64,000 nt of DNA from Lachnospiraceae bacterium. Lineage in GTDB: Bacteria; Bacillota; Clostridia; Lachnospirales; Lachnospiraceae. This document shows, piece after piece, positions 36,247 through 45,823 of the stretch. The stretch covers positions 1 through 64,000 of the forward strand of contig JAKSPD010000005.1 in assembly GCA_024405115.1 (NCBI GenBank), read 5' to 3'. Each line of letters starts with the position of its first letter. Position 1 is the stretch's first letter. The notes below the pieces were generated by a model that worked only from the letters and a program-made list of their open reading frames with translations, ran no database searches and was not told where the DNA came from. Both the position numbers and the translations under genes were made by a program.

Positions 36247-37845
36247 ATGCATATTGTAATAAGGAAAAGAACATATGTTAAGGTACTGGCAGGTTTCCTG
36301 GCAGTATTTGTGTTATGTTCATCGTTTTCCTTCAGGGCTTCTGCCTATGAGGACTGGCCGACTGAGTGCTACGTCCTTTCTGAAGGTGCATGTCTCATTG
36401 ACGCGGATTCGGGAATCGTGTTATTTGACCGGAATGCACATGAAAAGTATTATCCCGCATCCATAACAAAGGTACTTACGGCGCTCATTGTCATCGAAAA
36501 CTGTGAAAACCTTTCGGAAACGGTCGTGTTCTCTTATGATGCGGTACACATCGCGGAGCAGAACTCGACGATAATCGGTGCATCGGAAGATGACAGACTA
36601 TCAGTCCTTGACTGCCTATACTGCCTTTTGTTCCAGTCAGCAAATGAGGTTGCAAATGCCCTTGCGGAGCACGTGGGGGCAAAACACCCTGATCTCAAGG
36701 AAAAGGGAATGACTGACCTTCAGGTGTTTGTGAAACTTATGAACCGGAAGGCGGAGGAACTGGGCTGCCTTGGTTCACATTTCAACAATCCTTCAGGACT
36801 TACGGACTCGGACCATTATACGACTCCGTATGACATGTGTCTTATAATGCAGGCGGCCATTAAAAATGACACTTTCCGTGACATTGAAAGCCACACATAC
36901 TGGAAGCATGCACCGATAAGGCGTTATCCGGATGCTGATGATCCATGGAACACGGTTTACATGAAGCATCTTATGCTCAGGAAGAATTCAACACAGTATT
37001 ACAAGGGCTGCATCGCAGGAAAGACCGGATACACCGTGACCGCAGGCAACACCCTTGTGACGGCATGCAGGCGTGACGGAATGACCCTGTGCTGCTGTGT
37101 TATGAATGCGCATGCAAACCATTATAACGATACGACGAGACTGTTTGACTTCGGTTTTGATAATTTTAAGTCGGTAAAGGTTTCAGATTACGAAAATACC
37201 AACGAGCTTATCCAGAATGATTATAAGCTTAACGGAATCCCTGTAATTGATTCTGTCACACTCGGAATAAGCGACGACACAAGAATCACCATACCAAAAG
37301 CAGGTGACTACTCTGAAGTTGTTTCTGAGTTTTCGGATGGTGAAATGAGGTGGTACTACGGTAAGATTTTCACCGGCTCAGCAAAGCTTTCAGTAATGCC
37401 ACTCGGAGGGATGAAAGAGGTAAATGAAGCTTCGGAAGACCCGATGTATTACAGGATAGCCGGTATTGAACCGCCTACGGAGGAAACCACTGAAACGGAA
37501 ACCGTGGAGGAATCCATGGAGGACACAGTGGAGGAAGTTACCGGAACTGAAACGGCTGCTTCAGAAACCCCGGAGGAATCGAAGGAAAACAATGATACAG
37601 TAAAACCCGTAAAAGAAAAAAAGGGGAATCCTGTTGGCAGGATCGTGACCATAGTCTGTTCAATCCTTCTTCTTCTGGCAGTACTGCTGCTGCTTCGGAT
37701 AATGGCCGAAAAGGCTGAACAGAAGAGACGCCGTGAGCGGAGGCTTGAACGCATGCGCAAAACAGAGGACCTTACAGGATCCCAGAGGATAGACATGGAC
37801 CTTGAAGTCCAGAGAAAATTAAAGAAAACCCACAGGAAGAAGTAA
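36247..37845 (+). CDS. D-alanyl-D-alanine carboxypeptidase (PBP5/DacF family)
   Basis: 532 residues. A signal peptide (FLAVFVLCSSFSFRASA) is followed by a penicillin-binding domain with SITK (Ser72 nucleophile), SAN near 137 and KTGYT near 259. A PBP5 C-terminal beta domain follows, then an acidic Thr/Glu linker, a membrane helix (IVTIVCSILLLLAVLLLL) and a basic tail. It trims the terminal D-Ala of wall stem peptides. The single helix and long basic cytoplasmic tail replace the amphipathic anchor of classic PBP5. The only usable start has no ribosome binding site. Its end overlaps the next gene by one base. Confidence 0.9.
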   Translation: MHIVIRKRTYVKVLAGFLAVFVLCSSFSFRASAYEDWPTECYVLSEGACLIDADSGIVLFDRNAHEKYYPASITKVLTALIVIENCENLSETVVFSYDAVHIAEQNSTIIGASEDDRLSVLDCLYCLLFQSANEVANALAEHVGAKHPDLKEKGMTDLQVFVKLMNRKAEELGCLGSHFNNPSGLTDSDHYTTPYDMCLIMQAAIKNDTFRDIESHTYWKHAPIRRYPDADDPWNTVYMKHLMLRKNSTQYYKGCIAGKTGYTVTAGNTLVTACRRDGMTLCCCVMNAHANHYNDTTRLFDFGFDNFKSVKVSDYENTNELIQNDYKLNGIPVIDSVTLGISDDTRITIPKAGDYSEVVSEFSDGEMRWYYGKIFTGSAKLSVMPLGGMKEVNEASEDPMYYRIAGIEPPTEETTETETVEESMEDTVEEVTGTETAASETPEESKENNDTVKPVKEKKGNPVGRIVTIVCSILLLLAVLLLLRIMAEKAEQKRRRERRLERMRKTEDLTGSQRIDMDLEVQRKLKKTHRKK

Positions 37846-39476
37846 TGACAGGAAAAACATCAGTAAAATATACATGCCTTATATTAACAGCCGCACTTAC
37901 ACTTACGTCATGCGGCGGTAAAAGTACTGAAACAGAACCGGAGACTGAACCGGTTTCAATCATTGAGATAGGAACTGAGGCAGAGGAGACCGTAAACACT
38001 GATATCCTTCAGATGGGCCTTGATGCATCAGTGCTCCCCACTTTTGGAAATGTCACAACGGCTGCAGATAATGCAGTTCTTGCTCCGGCATACCTTCAGG
38101 TGGGCGATCAGAGCCCTGTTGTTGCCAGGATACAGGAACAGCTGATGTATTTCGGATACATGGACAATGATGAACCTACGACGTATTTTGGGGCGGCAAC
38201 TGCAGAAGCAGTCAAGAAATTTCAGAGACAGAAGGGATTCCCGCAGGACGGAATAGTAGGAAAGCAGACATGGGATGCACTTTTTTCGTCAGATACCCCC
38301 TATTATAAAGTTAAGAATGGTGACGACGGAGATGACATCAGTCAGATACAGCTGAGACTTTATCAGCTCGGTTATCTGACGGAAAATGCCCTGACCGGTT
38401 ATTTTGGGGATACGACTGAGGCCGCTGTCAAAAAGATGCAGGAACGAAACGGTATCTCCATAGATGGCGCAGTCGGAAAGGAATCAATAAATCTTCTATA
38501 TTCCGATGAAATCAAGGCGAACCTTATAGGAATCGGTGATTCTTCAGATATCGTCCTTAAGTACCAGCGCAGACTCATAGACCTAGGGTATTTAAGGGAT
38601 AAGGCTGACGGAACCTTTGGATCCGGAACGCAGAAGGCGGTAATGGAGTTCCAGTCAAGAAATGACCAGATAGTAGACGGATATCTTGGACCTGATACAA
38701 GGATAGCACTTGATTCCCCGGATGCTAAGCCGTTCGGATTAAGACTCGGCGACCGTTCTGATTCAGTAACTTTAGCACAGAAAAGACTTGCCCATTATGA
38801 CTATCTTCCTTCCCAGTATGTGACAGGCTATTACGGGGATCTTACCAGGAATGCGGTAATCAAATTCCAGGAATGCAACGGCCTTACTGCCGACGGAACC
38901 GTTGGAAGGGCAACCATGACCAAACTTGAGTCCGACAATGCAGTTAAAAAGCCTGCAAATGTCGTCGTGGCAAGCAGCGGTACGCCTGCGACAACCGCGG
39001 CACAGACACAGGCGCAGACACAGGCAGCAGGCGGCAGCAATAATACAGGAAGCAGCAATACAGGCGCAGCATCGGCGCCAGCCACATCCCAGGTCGCTTC
39101 CTATGACACATCAGGCCCTGCCGGAAACCTTATCAGTATTGCGGCCTCAAAGCTTGGATGTTCATATGTATGGGGATCAAAGGGACCCAACTCTTTCGAC
39201 TGTTCAGGATTTGTTTACTGGTGTCTGAACCAGGCGGGGGTGAGCCAGTCATACCTTACGTCTTCAGGATGGAGAAATCCCGGAAGATATGAAATGGTAT
39301 CAAGTTTTGACAACATAAGGGCCGGCGACATAGTGGTCGTATCAGGCCATGTAGGAATTGCTTCTGGAAACGGAACGGTAATCGACGCGTCTTCATCAAA
39401 CGGACGTGTCGTGCACAGGTCACTTTCAAGCTGGTGGAGAAACAATTTCATAGTAGCATGGAGAATATTTGGCTAA
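37845..39476 (+). CDS. NlpC/P60 endopeptidase lipoprotein with four peptidoglycan-binding repeats
   Basis: 543 residues. Lipobox LTSC puts the lipid on Cys23. Four PG_binding_1 repeats follow at about 92-148, 165-220, 240-292 and 306-362 (each with GYFGDxT-like and VGxxT motifs), then a Gln/Ala/Asn-rich linker and an NlpC/P60 domain. The catalytic Cys lies near 453 in FDCSGFVYW and the His near 502 in SGHVGIAS. It should cut stem-peptide bonds of peptidoglycan. Start is coupled to the carboxypeptidase stop (TAATG). Confidence 0.93.
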   Translation: MTGKTSVKYTCLILTAALTLTSCGGKSTETEPETEPVSIIEIGTEAEETVNTDILQMGLDASVLPTFGNVTTAADNAVLAPAYLQVGDQSPVVARIQEQLMYFGYMDNDEPTTYFGAATAEAVKKFQRQKGFPQDGIVGKQTWDALFSSDTPYYKVKNGDDGDDISQIQLRLYQLGYLTENALTGYFGDTTEAAVKKMQERNGISIDGAVGKESINLLYSDEIKANLIGIGDSSDIVLKYQRRLIDLGYLRDKADGTFGSGTQKAVMEFQSRNDQIVDGYLGPDTRIALDSPDAKPFGLRLGDRSDSVTLAQKRLAHYDYLPSQYVTGYYGDLTRNAVIKFQECNGLTADGTVGRATMTKLESDNAVKKPANVVVASSGTPATTAAQTQAQTQAAGGSNNTGSSNTGAASAPATSQVASYDTSGPAGNLISIAASKLGCSYVWGSKGPNSFDCSGFVYWCLNQAGVSQSYLTSSGWRNPGRYEMVSSFDNIRAGDIVVVSGHVGIASGNGTVIDASSSNGRVVHRSLSSWWRNNFIVAWRIFG

Positions 39477-39542
39477 TGTTAACTGTTCAGGACTGACGTG
39501 TCACTTTAGCTGTTCTGAATGATATAAAGAGAGGAGCATGAT

Positions 39543-40241
39543 ATGCAGCAGACAATACTTGTATGTGATGATGACAGGGAAATCGTTGAGTCAGTATGTA
39601 TTTATCTTGAGGGTGAGGGCTTTGCCACACTTAAGGCATATGACGGAACGGAAGCGCTCGAGATACTTAATAAACAGCATGCAGATCTTTGTGTGCTTGA
39701 TGTTATGATGCCTGTCCTTGACGGAATCAGGACAACATTAAAGATACGTGAGAAGTTCAATATCCCGATCATCATTCTTTCTGCAAAATCAGAAGATACC
39801 GATAAGATACTCGGACTTAACATAGGTGCTGACGACTATATAGCAAAGCCTTTCAGCCCGCTTGAACTTGTAGCCAGGGTAAAGAGCCAGCTCAGAAGGT
39901 ACAATCAGCTCGGTAACATTGGCGGAACACAGGAACAGGCCGTTTATAAATGCGGCGGGCTCACAATCAATGATGACAATAAGGAAGTGTTTGTCGACGG
40001 GGAACCCATTAAACTTACGCCCATTGAGTACAACATCCTTCTTCTGCTTGTAAAGAATGCAGGAAAGGTATATTCAATCAATGAAATATACGAGCAGATA
40101 TGGAATGAAGAGGCAATCGGCGCTGATAATACGGTGGCCGTTCATATCCGTCACATCCGTGAAAAGATAGAGATAAATCCCAGGGAACCCAGATATCTTA
40201 AGGTAGTATGGGGAGTGGGTTATAAGGTGGAGAAACAGTGA
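39543..40241 (+). CDS. OmpR/VanR-type response regulator
   Basis: 232 residues: a receiver domain with Asp53 in CVLDVMMPVLDG, switch Ser and Lys in IILSAKSE and YIAKPFSPLE, then a winged-helix DNA-binding domain (LTPIEYNILLLLVKNAGKVYS, DNTVAVHIRHIREKIE). GAGGAG lies upstream. It overlaps the kinase gene by four bases, forming a two-component pair placed just after three wall enzymes, which are its likely targets. Confidence 0.93.
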   Translation: MQQTILVCDDDREIVESVCIYLEGEGFATLKAYDGTEALEILNKQHADLCVLDVMMPVLDGIRTTLKIREKFNIPIIILSAKSEDTDKILGLNIGADDYIAKPFSPLELVARVKSQLRRYNQLGNIGGTQEQAVYKCGGLTINDDNKEVFVDGEPIKLTPIEYNILLLLVKNAGKVYSINEIYEQIWNEEAIGADNTVAVHIRHIREKIEINPREPRYLKVVWGVGYKVEKQ

Positions 40242-42529
40242 AAAAAACCATCATCCTGATAATACATGTACTGTCGATACTTGCCTTTGTGGCAGGTTTC
40301 AGTGCCATTTACATCAACAATACGGGCAGTTCGGGCATCACCTGGGTGAGTGCAGGTGATTACAGCGAATCGCCCCAGTTTGCCGATGCCGTGAATTCAG
40401 ATATTGAAAAACTGAAGAAACTGGCATTGTATTCTGATGTCTTTGGTGACATTGACGAGATAGAGGATGGCGACGGACTTGGGATAGTCACTGCAAATAC
40501 ACCCGAGGGCCCGATGGAATACAATGTTACTGACCTCATAGGGTATGCCGAATCCTTCGGATGGAGCATAGATTTTGAGACCGGAAACACCAGAACCACA
40601 AACGCAAAATCTGATGCTGAGAACTTTGACATAAGGGTGCTTGAGAAAAAGTACGATCCGGGGTATCTGGAGAACCTTGAACCGGGACCCTCACAGGGAG
40701 TGATGAGCATAAAGGAACTGAGCATAGATGCCGTTAAGACTCTTTCAAGCTATATCATCCTTCACAGGGAACTGGAGGATACGGCATCCAACTTCTCATA
40801 TATACTCTACTATCCTGGCGTGAATGAAGAGTGCGTCATCATAACAAACACTGACTTAAGAAGTGATTCTGTACTCGGGCTTCCTGAATATGTCCACGCA
40901 GTTGGAAGTTCCGAAACAGTGGACACCAGCATCAGCCCCGTTCCCACAGCGGCAGTATATACGCCCTTTGATAAGTCAGATACCGAATCGGCGGAGTTCT
41001 ATGAGCTGACGGTGGGTATTGACACTTCATATCCCTATTCCGACAGATATTCAAGGGCGGCGGCGGAATTCAAAAAACAGGCAAATATGGCGTATACTTG
41101 GATTGCAGTGGCAGTTCTGGGTTTTGTACTTGCCGTAATAACGCTCATATTCATCCTGCGGGATGAGGCTGCCGAAGAGAGTGCAAAACATATTTTTGAC
41201 AGGTTGCCTGTCGAGGCATTCATATGCATAATGGCGGCACTGTCAGTCCTTTTCTATTATCTGTTTAAGCTTACGCTTTGCAGGGTCATGGAGGCAATGG
41301 CACCGTTTTCACAGCAGCAGTACTGGCGGACCGTTGCAAAAACCCTGATTGTTTACGGTCTTTCAGTCCTCATACTCGGGTCCTGTCTCAGAAGGTACCG
41401 TACGGGGACTCTTTATAAGACGTCGCTGTTCAACAGGCTTGAACTTGCCATTGAGGATTATCTTGTCAATTCCGGAACAGCAGGCACCCTTCTTGTCAAA
41501 TTCGTGGCTTTTGCCGGAATAAACATTTTTCTGGCTGTTGAGGCATATAGAAGGTATTCACAGCGAATGGTCAATTCAAGAAACATACTTGTTTCAAGCC
41601 TGTGTATCACCGTCATTATTATTCTTGACATTTTCTGTTACGGAAGACTTTTCAAGGTTGCAAGGCAGAGGGAAAAGATTGACGGTGCCCTTAAGAGTAT
41701 CTCCGAGGGTGGAACGAATGTGGACCTTAGTGAAGATGAGTTCACGGGTCAGGAACTTGAGACGGCAAGGAGCATCAACAACATTTCAGTGGGCTTAATG
41801 AGCGCCGTGAGCGATCAGGTTAAATCAGAAAGGCTCAAGGCTGACCTCATTACCAATGTTTCGCATGACATAAAGACTCCGCTTACTTCCATAATTAATT
41901 ACGTGGGCCTTCTGAAGCGCGAGAATATCAATAATGAAAAGGCTAACGAATATATAGACATTCTTGAACGGAAGTCCGAGAGGCTTAAGAACCTTACCGA
42001 AGATCTTGTTGAAGCAAGTAAGGCAAGTTCCGGAAACATAAGGATTGATTTTACAAAGCTTGACATAGTCGAGCTTTCAGAGCAGGCAGCAGCGGAATTT
42101 GAAGACAAGTTCTCAGCCAGAGGCCTGGAGTTCTGTCTCACAAAGCCTGAGACACCCGTATTCGTAAATGCTGACGGGCGACATCTCTGGAGAGTCTTTG
42201 AAAATCTCTTCAACAATGCAAGCAAGTACTCTCTCGAGGGTACACGCGTTTACGGTGACGTGGGATGTTCAGGAGAAAATGCCTTCTTCACGATTAAGAA
42301 CATTTCAGCAATGAAGCTTAACATTAGCCCTGAAGAACTTACGGAAAGATTTGTCAGGGGAGACATTTCCCGAACCACGGAAGGATCCGGACTGGGGCTG
42401 TCCATTGCCAAAAGCCTTGCAAGCCTTATGGGCGGGGAACTTAAAATAGAAATAGACGGGGATCTTTATAAGGCAACTGTACTGCTTCCCGTATATAAGG
42501 AACCGGAAGATGAGAATCAGACATATTAA
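40238..42529 (+). CDS. Membrane sensor histidine kinase
   Basis: 763 residues. One helix (4-26), an extracytoplasmic region of about 255 residues, then five or so helices at 290-480, and a cytoplasmic kinase. The phosphorylated His543 is in NVSHDIKTPLTSI; the N-box is VFENLFNNASKYS and the G-box GSGLGLSIAKSLA. The large sensor region with multiple helices is unusual for VanS-like kinases and is not recognised as a known domain. It overlaps trmB by 20 bases. Confidence 0.92.
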   Translation: MKKTIILIIHVLSILAFVAGFSAIYINNTGSSGITWVSAGDYSESPQFADAVNSDIEKLKKLALYSDVFGDIDEIEDGDGLGIVTANTPEGPMEYNVTDLIGYAESFGWSIDFETGNTRTTNAKSDAENFDIRVLEKKYDPGYLENLEPGPSQGVMSIKELSIDAVKTLSSYIILHRELEDTASNFSYILYYPGVNEECVIITNTDLRSDSVLGLPEYVHAVGSSETVDTSISPVPTAAVYTPFDKSDTESAEFYELTVGIDTSYPYSDRYSRAAAEFKKQANMAYTWIAVAVLGFVLAVITLIFILRDEAAEESAKHIFDRLPVEAFICIMAALSVLFYYLFKLTLCRVMEAMAPFSQQQYWRTVAKTLIVYGLSVLILGSCLRRYRTGTLYKTSLFNRLELAIEDYLVNSGTAGTLLVKFVAFAGINIFLAVEAYRRYSQRMVNSRNILVSSLCITVIIILDIFCYGRLFKVARQREKIDGALKSISEGGTNVDLSEDEFTGQELETARSINNISVGLMSAVSDQVKSERLKADLITNVSHDIKTPLTSIINYVGLLKRENINNEKANEYIDILERKSERLKNLTEDLVEASKASSGNIRIDFTKLDIVELSEQAAAEFEDKFSARGLEFCLTKPETPVFVNADGRHLWRVFENLFNNASKYSLEGTRVYGDVGCSGENAFFTIKNISAMKLNISPEELTERFVRGDISRTTEGSGLGLSIAKSLASLMGGELKIEIDGDLYKATVLLPVYKEPEDENQTY

Positions 42530-43196
42530 AAATGCGGAAGAAATCGTTGACAGCCATCCTCTTGTGATAACGGAACCGTCTTCATTTAAAGGCTGCTGGA
42601 GTAAGAAAGTTTTTGGAAATGATAATCCCCTGTATCTTGAAATTGGTACGGGAATGGGAACATTCATCAGGGAAAGCGCCGTTGCCAATCCTGAGGTGAA
42701 CTATGTGGGACTCGAAATGAATTCCACCGTGCTTCTGAAGTCAATAAGACGCTATGAGGGAAAGGTCCGTGAAGAGGAAGGACTAAGCCCTGAAGATGAT
42801 GCTCCTATCCTGAGGAACTTGAGATTCATTCGCTGTGACGCCCGGCTTATCTGCGATTTCTTTGAAAAAGGCGAGGTGGACAGAATATACCTTAATTTTT
42901 CCGATCCGTGGCCAAAGGACAAGAATGCAAATAAACGCCTCACTTCCCCGATGTTCCTGAGACGTTATAAGGAAATATTAAAAGAAGGCGCGAGGGTGGA
43001 ATTTAAAACTGACAACCGCGGCCTGTTTGATTATTCCGTCGAGACGGCCAGGGAAGAAGGGTGGAAGTTCAGCGTCCTTACCTATGACCTTCATGGTGAT
43101 TCTGTCCTTTCAGAAGGAAACATTATGACTGAGTATGAATCAAAGTTTTCAGCAAAGGGAAATCTGATAAATAAAATGGTAATAATGGCAGATTAA
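42510..43196 (+). CDS. trmB: tRNA (guanine-N7)-methyltransferase
   Basis: 228 residues. SAM-binding LEIGTGMGTF, VGLEMNS, and the catalytic YLNFSDPWPKDKNANKRL are typical of TrmB, which makes m7G46 in tRNA. It starts within the end of the histidine kinase gene, so it depends on that transcript or on translational coupling. Confidence 0.94.
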   Translation: MRIRHIKNAEEIVDSHPLVITEPSSFKGCWSKKVFGNDNPLYLEIGTGMGTFIRESAVANPEVNYVGLEMNSTVLLKSIRRYEGKVREEEGLSPEDDAPILRNLRFIRCDARLICDFFEKGEVDRIYLNFSDPWPKDKNANKRLTSPMFLRRYKEILKEGARVEFKTDNRGLFDYSVETAREEGWKFSVLTYDLHGDSVLSEGNIMTEYESKFSAKGNLINKMVIMAD

Positions 43197-43263
43197 CTTT
43201 ACTTTTTCAAATCATAGTGCTAAACTGTAGCCTAAATTTATTTTCTGAAGGGAGATACGTATC

Positions 43264-44277
43264 ATGAAAAATCTTTCATTGGCTGTAGTGGGAGCAACCG
43301 GTGCCGTAGGCGAGCAGCTCCTTAAATGTATTGACGAAAGAAAGATCCCTTTTACAGAGCTTAAACTTCTTGCTTCGTCAAGAAGTGCCGGAAAGATAAT
43401 CAATTTCCAGGGCAGGGACTACACTGTTGAAGAAACTACCATTGATTCCTTTAAGGGCGTTGACGCGGCACTTTTTGCGGGCGGACCGGCAAGTGTCGCT
43501 TTCGGACGTGCTGCCGCAGAGCAGGGAACAGTCGTTATAGATAATTCCTCAACATTCCGGTATGAACCGGATGTTCCGCTTGTTGTTCCTGAGGTAAACG
43601 CGTATGCCCTTGACGGACATCATAACCTTATTGCAAATCCGAACTGTTCTACCATTCTTCTTGTGACGGCACTTTATCCGCTTCACAAGTTCAGTAAGGT
43701 TAAGAGGGTCATTGTTTCCTCCTATCAGGCCTGTTCAGGTGCCGGAAAAGAAGGAATGGAGGAACTTATTAATCAGTCACGTGACGTGCTGGACGGAAAG
43801 CCTGCAGAACCGAAGGCCTTTAAGTATCAGATTGCATTCAACTGCATTCCGCAGATAGATAAATGGATGGAGTTTGATTATACAAAGGAAGAAATGAAGT
43901 TTGTATGGGAGACCCATAAGATCATGGGAGATGAAACCATCGGCGTTACACCCGTGGCAGCAGTAAGGGTTCCCGTTATCCGCAGCCACTGTGAAGCTGT
44001 ATATGTGGAGACTGAGGAACCGATAAGTGTGGAAAAAGCCAGGGAGCTTTACAAGGAATGCCCATGGGTGGTGCTTCAGGATGATCCTGCAAACTTCCTG
44101 TATCCAATGCCCGTAACATCAACCGACACTGACTTCACATATGTCGGAAGAATCCGTCCGGACCTTGTCAATGACCATGCACTCAATATGTGGATATCAT
44201 TTGACCAGATACGAAAGGGTGCGGCAACGAACGCGGTACAGATACTCGAGGAACTTATTAGAAGAGACCTCCTGTAA
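43264..44277 (+). CDS. asd: Aspartate-semialdehyde dehydrogenase
   Basis: 337 residues. NADP-binding VVGATGAVGEQLL at the N-terminus, catalytic Cys128 in NPNCSTI and His in VPVIRSHCEAV. It reduces aspartyl phosphate in the route to lysine, diaminopimelate, threonine and methionine, and so also feeds wall synthesis. GGGAG precedes ATG 43264. A strong hairpin terminator follows. Confidence 0.95.
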   Translation: MKNLSLAVVGATGAVGEQLLKCIDERKIPFTELKLLASSRSAGKIINFQGRDYTVEETTIDSFKGVDAALFAGGPASVAFGRAAAEQGTVVIDNSSTFRYEPDVPLVVPEVNAYALDGHHNLIANPNCSTILLVTALYPLHKFSKVKRVIVSSYQACSGAGKEGMEELINQSRDVLDGKPAEPKAFKYQIAFNCIPQIDKWMEFDYTKEEMKFVWETHKIMGDETIGVTPVAAVRVPVIRSHCEAVYVETEEPISVEKARELYKECPWVVLQDDPANFLYPMPVTSTDTDFTYVGRIRPDLVNDHALNMWISFDQIRKGAATNAVQILEELIRRDLL

Positions 44278-44292
44278 GAAATCAGCTTTTAT

Positions 44293-44318
44293 GGCAGGAG
44301 GAAACCTCCTGCCTTTTT
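44293..44318 (+). terminator. Terminator between asd and ung
   Basis: Perfect arms GGCAGGAGG (44293-44301) and CCTCCTGCC (44305-44313), AAA loop, then TTTTT. The T tract ends five bases before the ung start codon. Confidence 0.85.
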
Positions 44319-44322
44319 ATTT

Positions 44323-45021
44323 ATGATTGATAATGACTGGCTTCCGGTCCTTAAACCGGAATTTTCAAAACCGTATTACAGGGAACTTTATAAAAAAGTC
44401 AATGAGGAATACCGGACCGCGACCGTATATCCAGGCGGGGCGGAGCTTTTCAGCGCGTTCAGCCTGACACCGCTTTCCAAAGTCAAGGTCGTGATAATCG
44501 GACAGGACCCGTATCATGAGCCGGGTCAGGCACACGGCCTGTGCTTTTCCGTAAAGCCCGGCGTCGACATCCCTCCGTCACTTTATAACATTTACAAGGA
44601 ACTTAATGCTGAGTATGGCTATGAGATACCTGATAACGGATATCTTGTGCCATGGGCGGAACAGGGCGTGCTGCTTCTGAATACTGTGCTCACAGTGCGT
44701 GCTCACACGGCTTTTTCGCACCGCGGGATTGGATGGGAACAGTTTACTGATGCAGCCATCCGTGCTGTAAATGAGATTGACCGCCCCGTTGTGTTCATGC
44801 TGTGGGGGAGGCCTGCAGGTGAAAAGGCAGCCATGCTCAACAATCCGAAACATCTTGTACTAAAGTGTGCTCATCCCAGCCCACTATCTGCGAGCCGAGG
44901 CTTTTTCGGGTGCGGTCACTTCCGGATGTGCAATGAATTTCTTATAAATAACGGTCTATCGCCCATCAACTGGCGGATACCGAATTTGGGAGCAGTAAAT
45001 GAGTTTTATCGAAATACTTAA
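44323..45021 (+). CDS. ung: Uracil-DNA glycosylase
   Basis: 232 residues. The water-activating loop GQDPYHEPGQAHGLCFSV (Asp near 62) and the DNA-intercalation loop HPSPLSASRGFFG (His near 184) are complete, as in family 1 UDG. It removes uracil from DNA. The ATG follows directly after a terminator T tract and has no visible ribosome binding site; only GGAGG inside the hairpin stem is near, 21 bases away. It overlaps uppP by 23 bases. Confidence 0.94.
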   Translation: MIDNDWLPVLKPEFSKPYYRELYKKVNEEYRTATVYPGGAELFSAFSLTPLSKVKVVIIGQDPYHEPGQAHGLCFSVKPGVDIPPSLYNIYKELNAEYGYEIPDNGYLVPWAEQGVLLLNTVLTVRAHTAFSHRGIGWEQFTDAAIRAVNEIDRPVVFMLWGRPAGEKAAMLNNPKHLVLKCAHPSPLSASRGFFGCGHFRMCNEFLINNGLSPINWRIPNLGAVNEFYRNT

Positions 45022-45823
45022 AGTCATACTTTTCGGAATTGTTGAAGGATATACGGAATTCCTTCCCATTTCTTCGACGGGGCACCTTATCCTCGTTGAA
45101 AATCTTGTCCATCTGGACCAGCCTGAGGATTTCTTTGAGGTCTTCAAGGTAGTGATTCAGCTTGGAGCCATCCTTTCAGTCGTGGTCCTTTACTGGAGAA
45201 AGCTCTGGCCTTTTGCAAAAGGCAGGACAGATAAGGAGAAACGGGACACACTGAACCTGTGGATGAAGATTATCGTGGCAGTCATTCCTGCAGCCATAGC
45301 GGGATTTCTTTTCGATGATTTCCTTGAGGAACATCTTTCCACACCTGTGGTTATCGGGATAACCCTCATTGCTTACGGTATTGCATTCATTGCCCTCGAA
45401 AAAATTCAGAGAAAAAAGACTTTCAGCATAAAGAATACCAGACAGATATCCATGAGGACTGCTTTATGCATCGGCCTTTTCCAGTGTCTGAGCCTGATTC
45501 CCGGAACGAGCCGTTCAGGTGCCACGATACTGGGAGCCATGCTTTTGGGGGTAAACCGTGCGGCAAGTGCTGAATTTTCCTTTTTCCTGGGTATTCCGGT
45601 AATGGTCGGGGCAAGCGGGCTTAAACTTATTAAGCACGGTTTCTCATTCACCGGTTCCCAGTGGGTGATACTTATCCTCGGGACAGTCATTTCATTTATG
45701 GTTGCCATTTATGCCATCCGTTATCTTATGGATTATGTCAGGAGACATTCATTCTCAGTATTCGGATGGTACAGGATTGTGCTTGGTATTGTGGTACTGT
45801 TATATTTTGGGCTGATAGCATGA
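44999..45823 (+). CDS. uppP: Undecaprenyl-diphosphatase
   Basis: 274 residues, about eight membrane helices. EGYTEFLPISSTGHLIL and PGTSRSGATILG are the two conserved active-site segments of UppP/BacA. It recycles the undecaprenyl carrier for wall synthesis and gives bacitracin tolerance. GGGAG inside the ung gene precedes ATG 44999. Confidence 0.95.
   Translation: MSFIEILKVILFGIVEGYTEFLPISSTGHLILVENLVHLDQPEDFFEVFKVVIQLGAILSVVVLYWRKLWPFAKGRTDKEKRDTLNLWMKIIVAVIPAAIAGFLFDDFLEEHLSTPVVIGITLIAYGIAFIALEKIQRKKTFSIKNTRQISMRTALCIGLFQCLSLIPGTSRSGATILGAMLLGVNRAASAEFSFFLGIPVMVGASGLKLIKHGFSFTGSQWVILILGTVISFMVAIYAIRYLMDYVRRHSFSVFGWYRIVLGIVVLLYFGLIA

Noticed and set aside
38990..39070. Repeated CAGGCGCAGACACAG-like sequence as a possible DNA repeat.
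   Set aside because: It encodes the Gln/Ala/Asn-rich linker before the NlpC/P60 domain and is codon-level low complexity.
43197..43263. Possible lysine riboswitch upstream of asd.
   Set aside because: Only 67 bases lie between trmB and asd, far too short for the roughly 170-base lysine aptamer, and no terminator is present.
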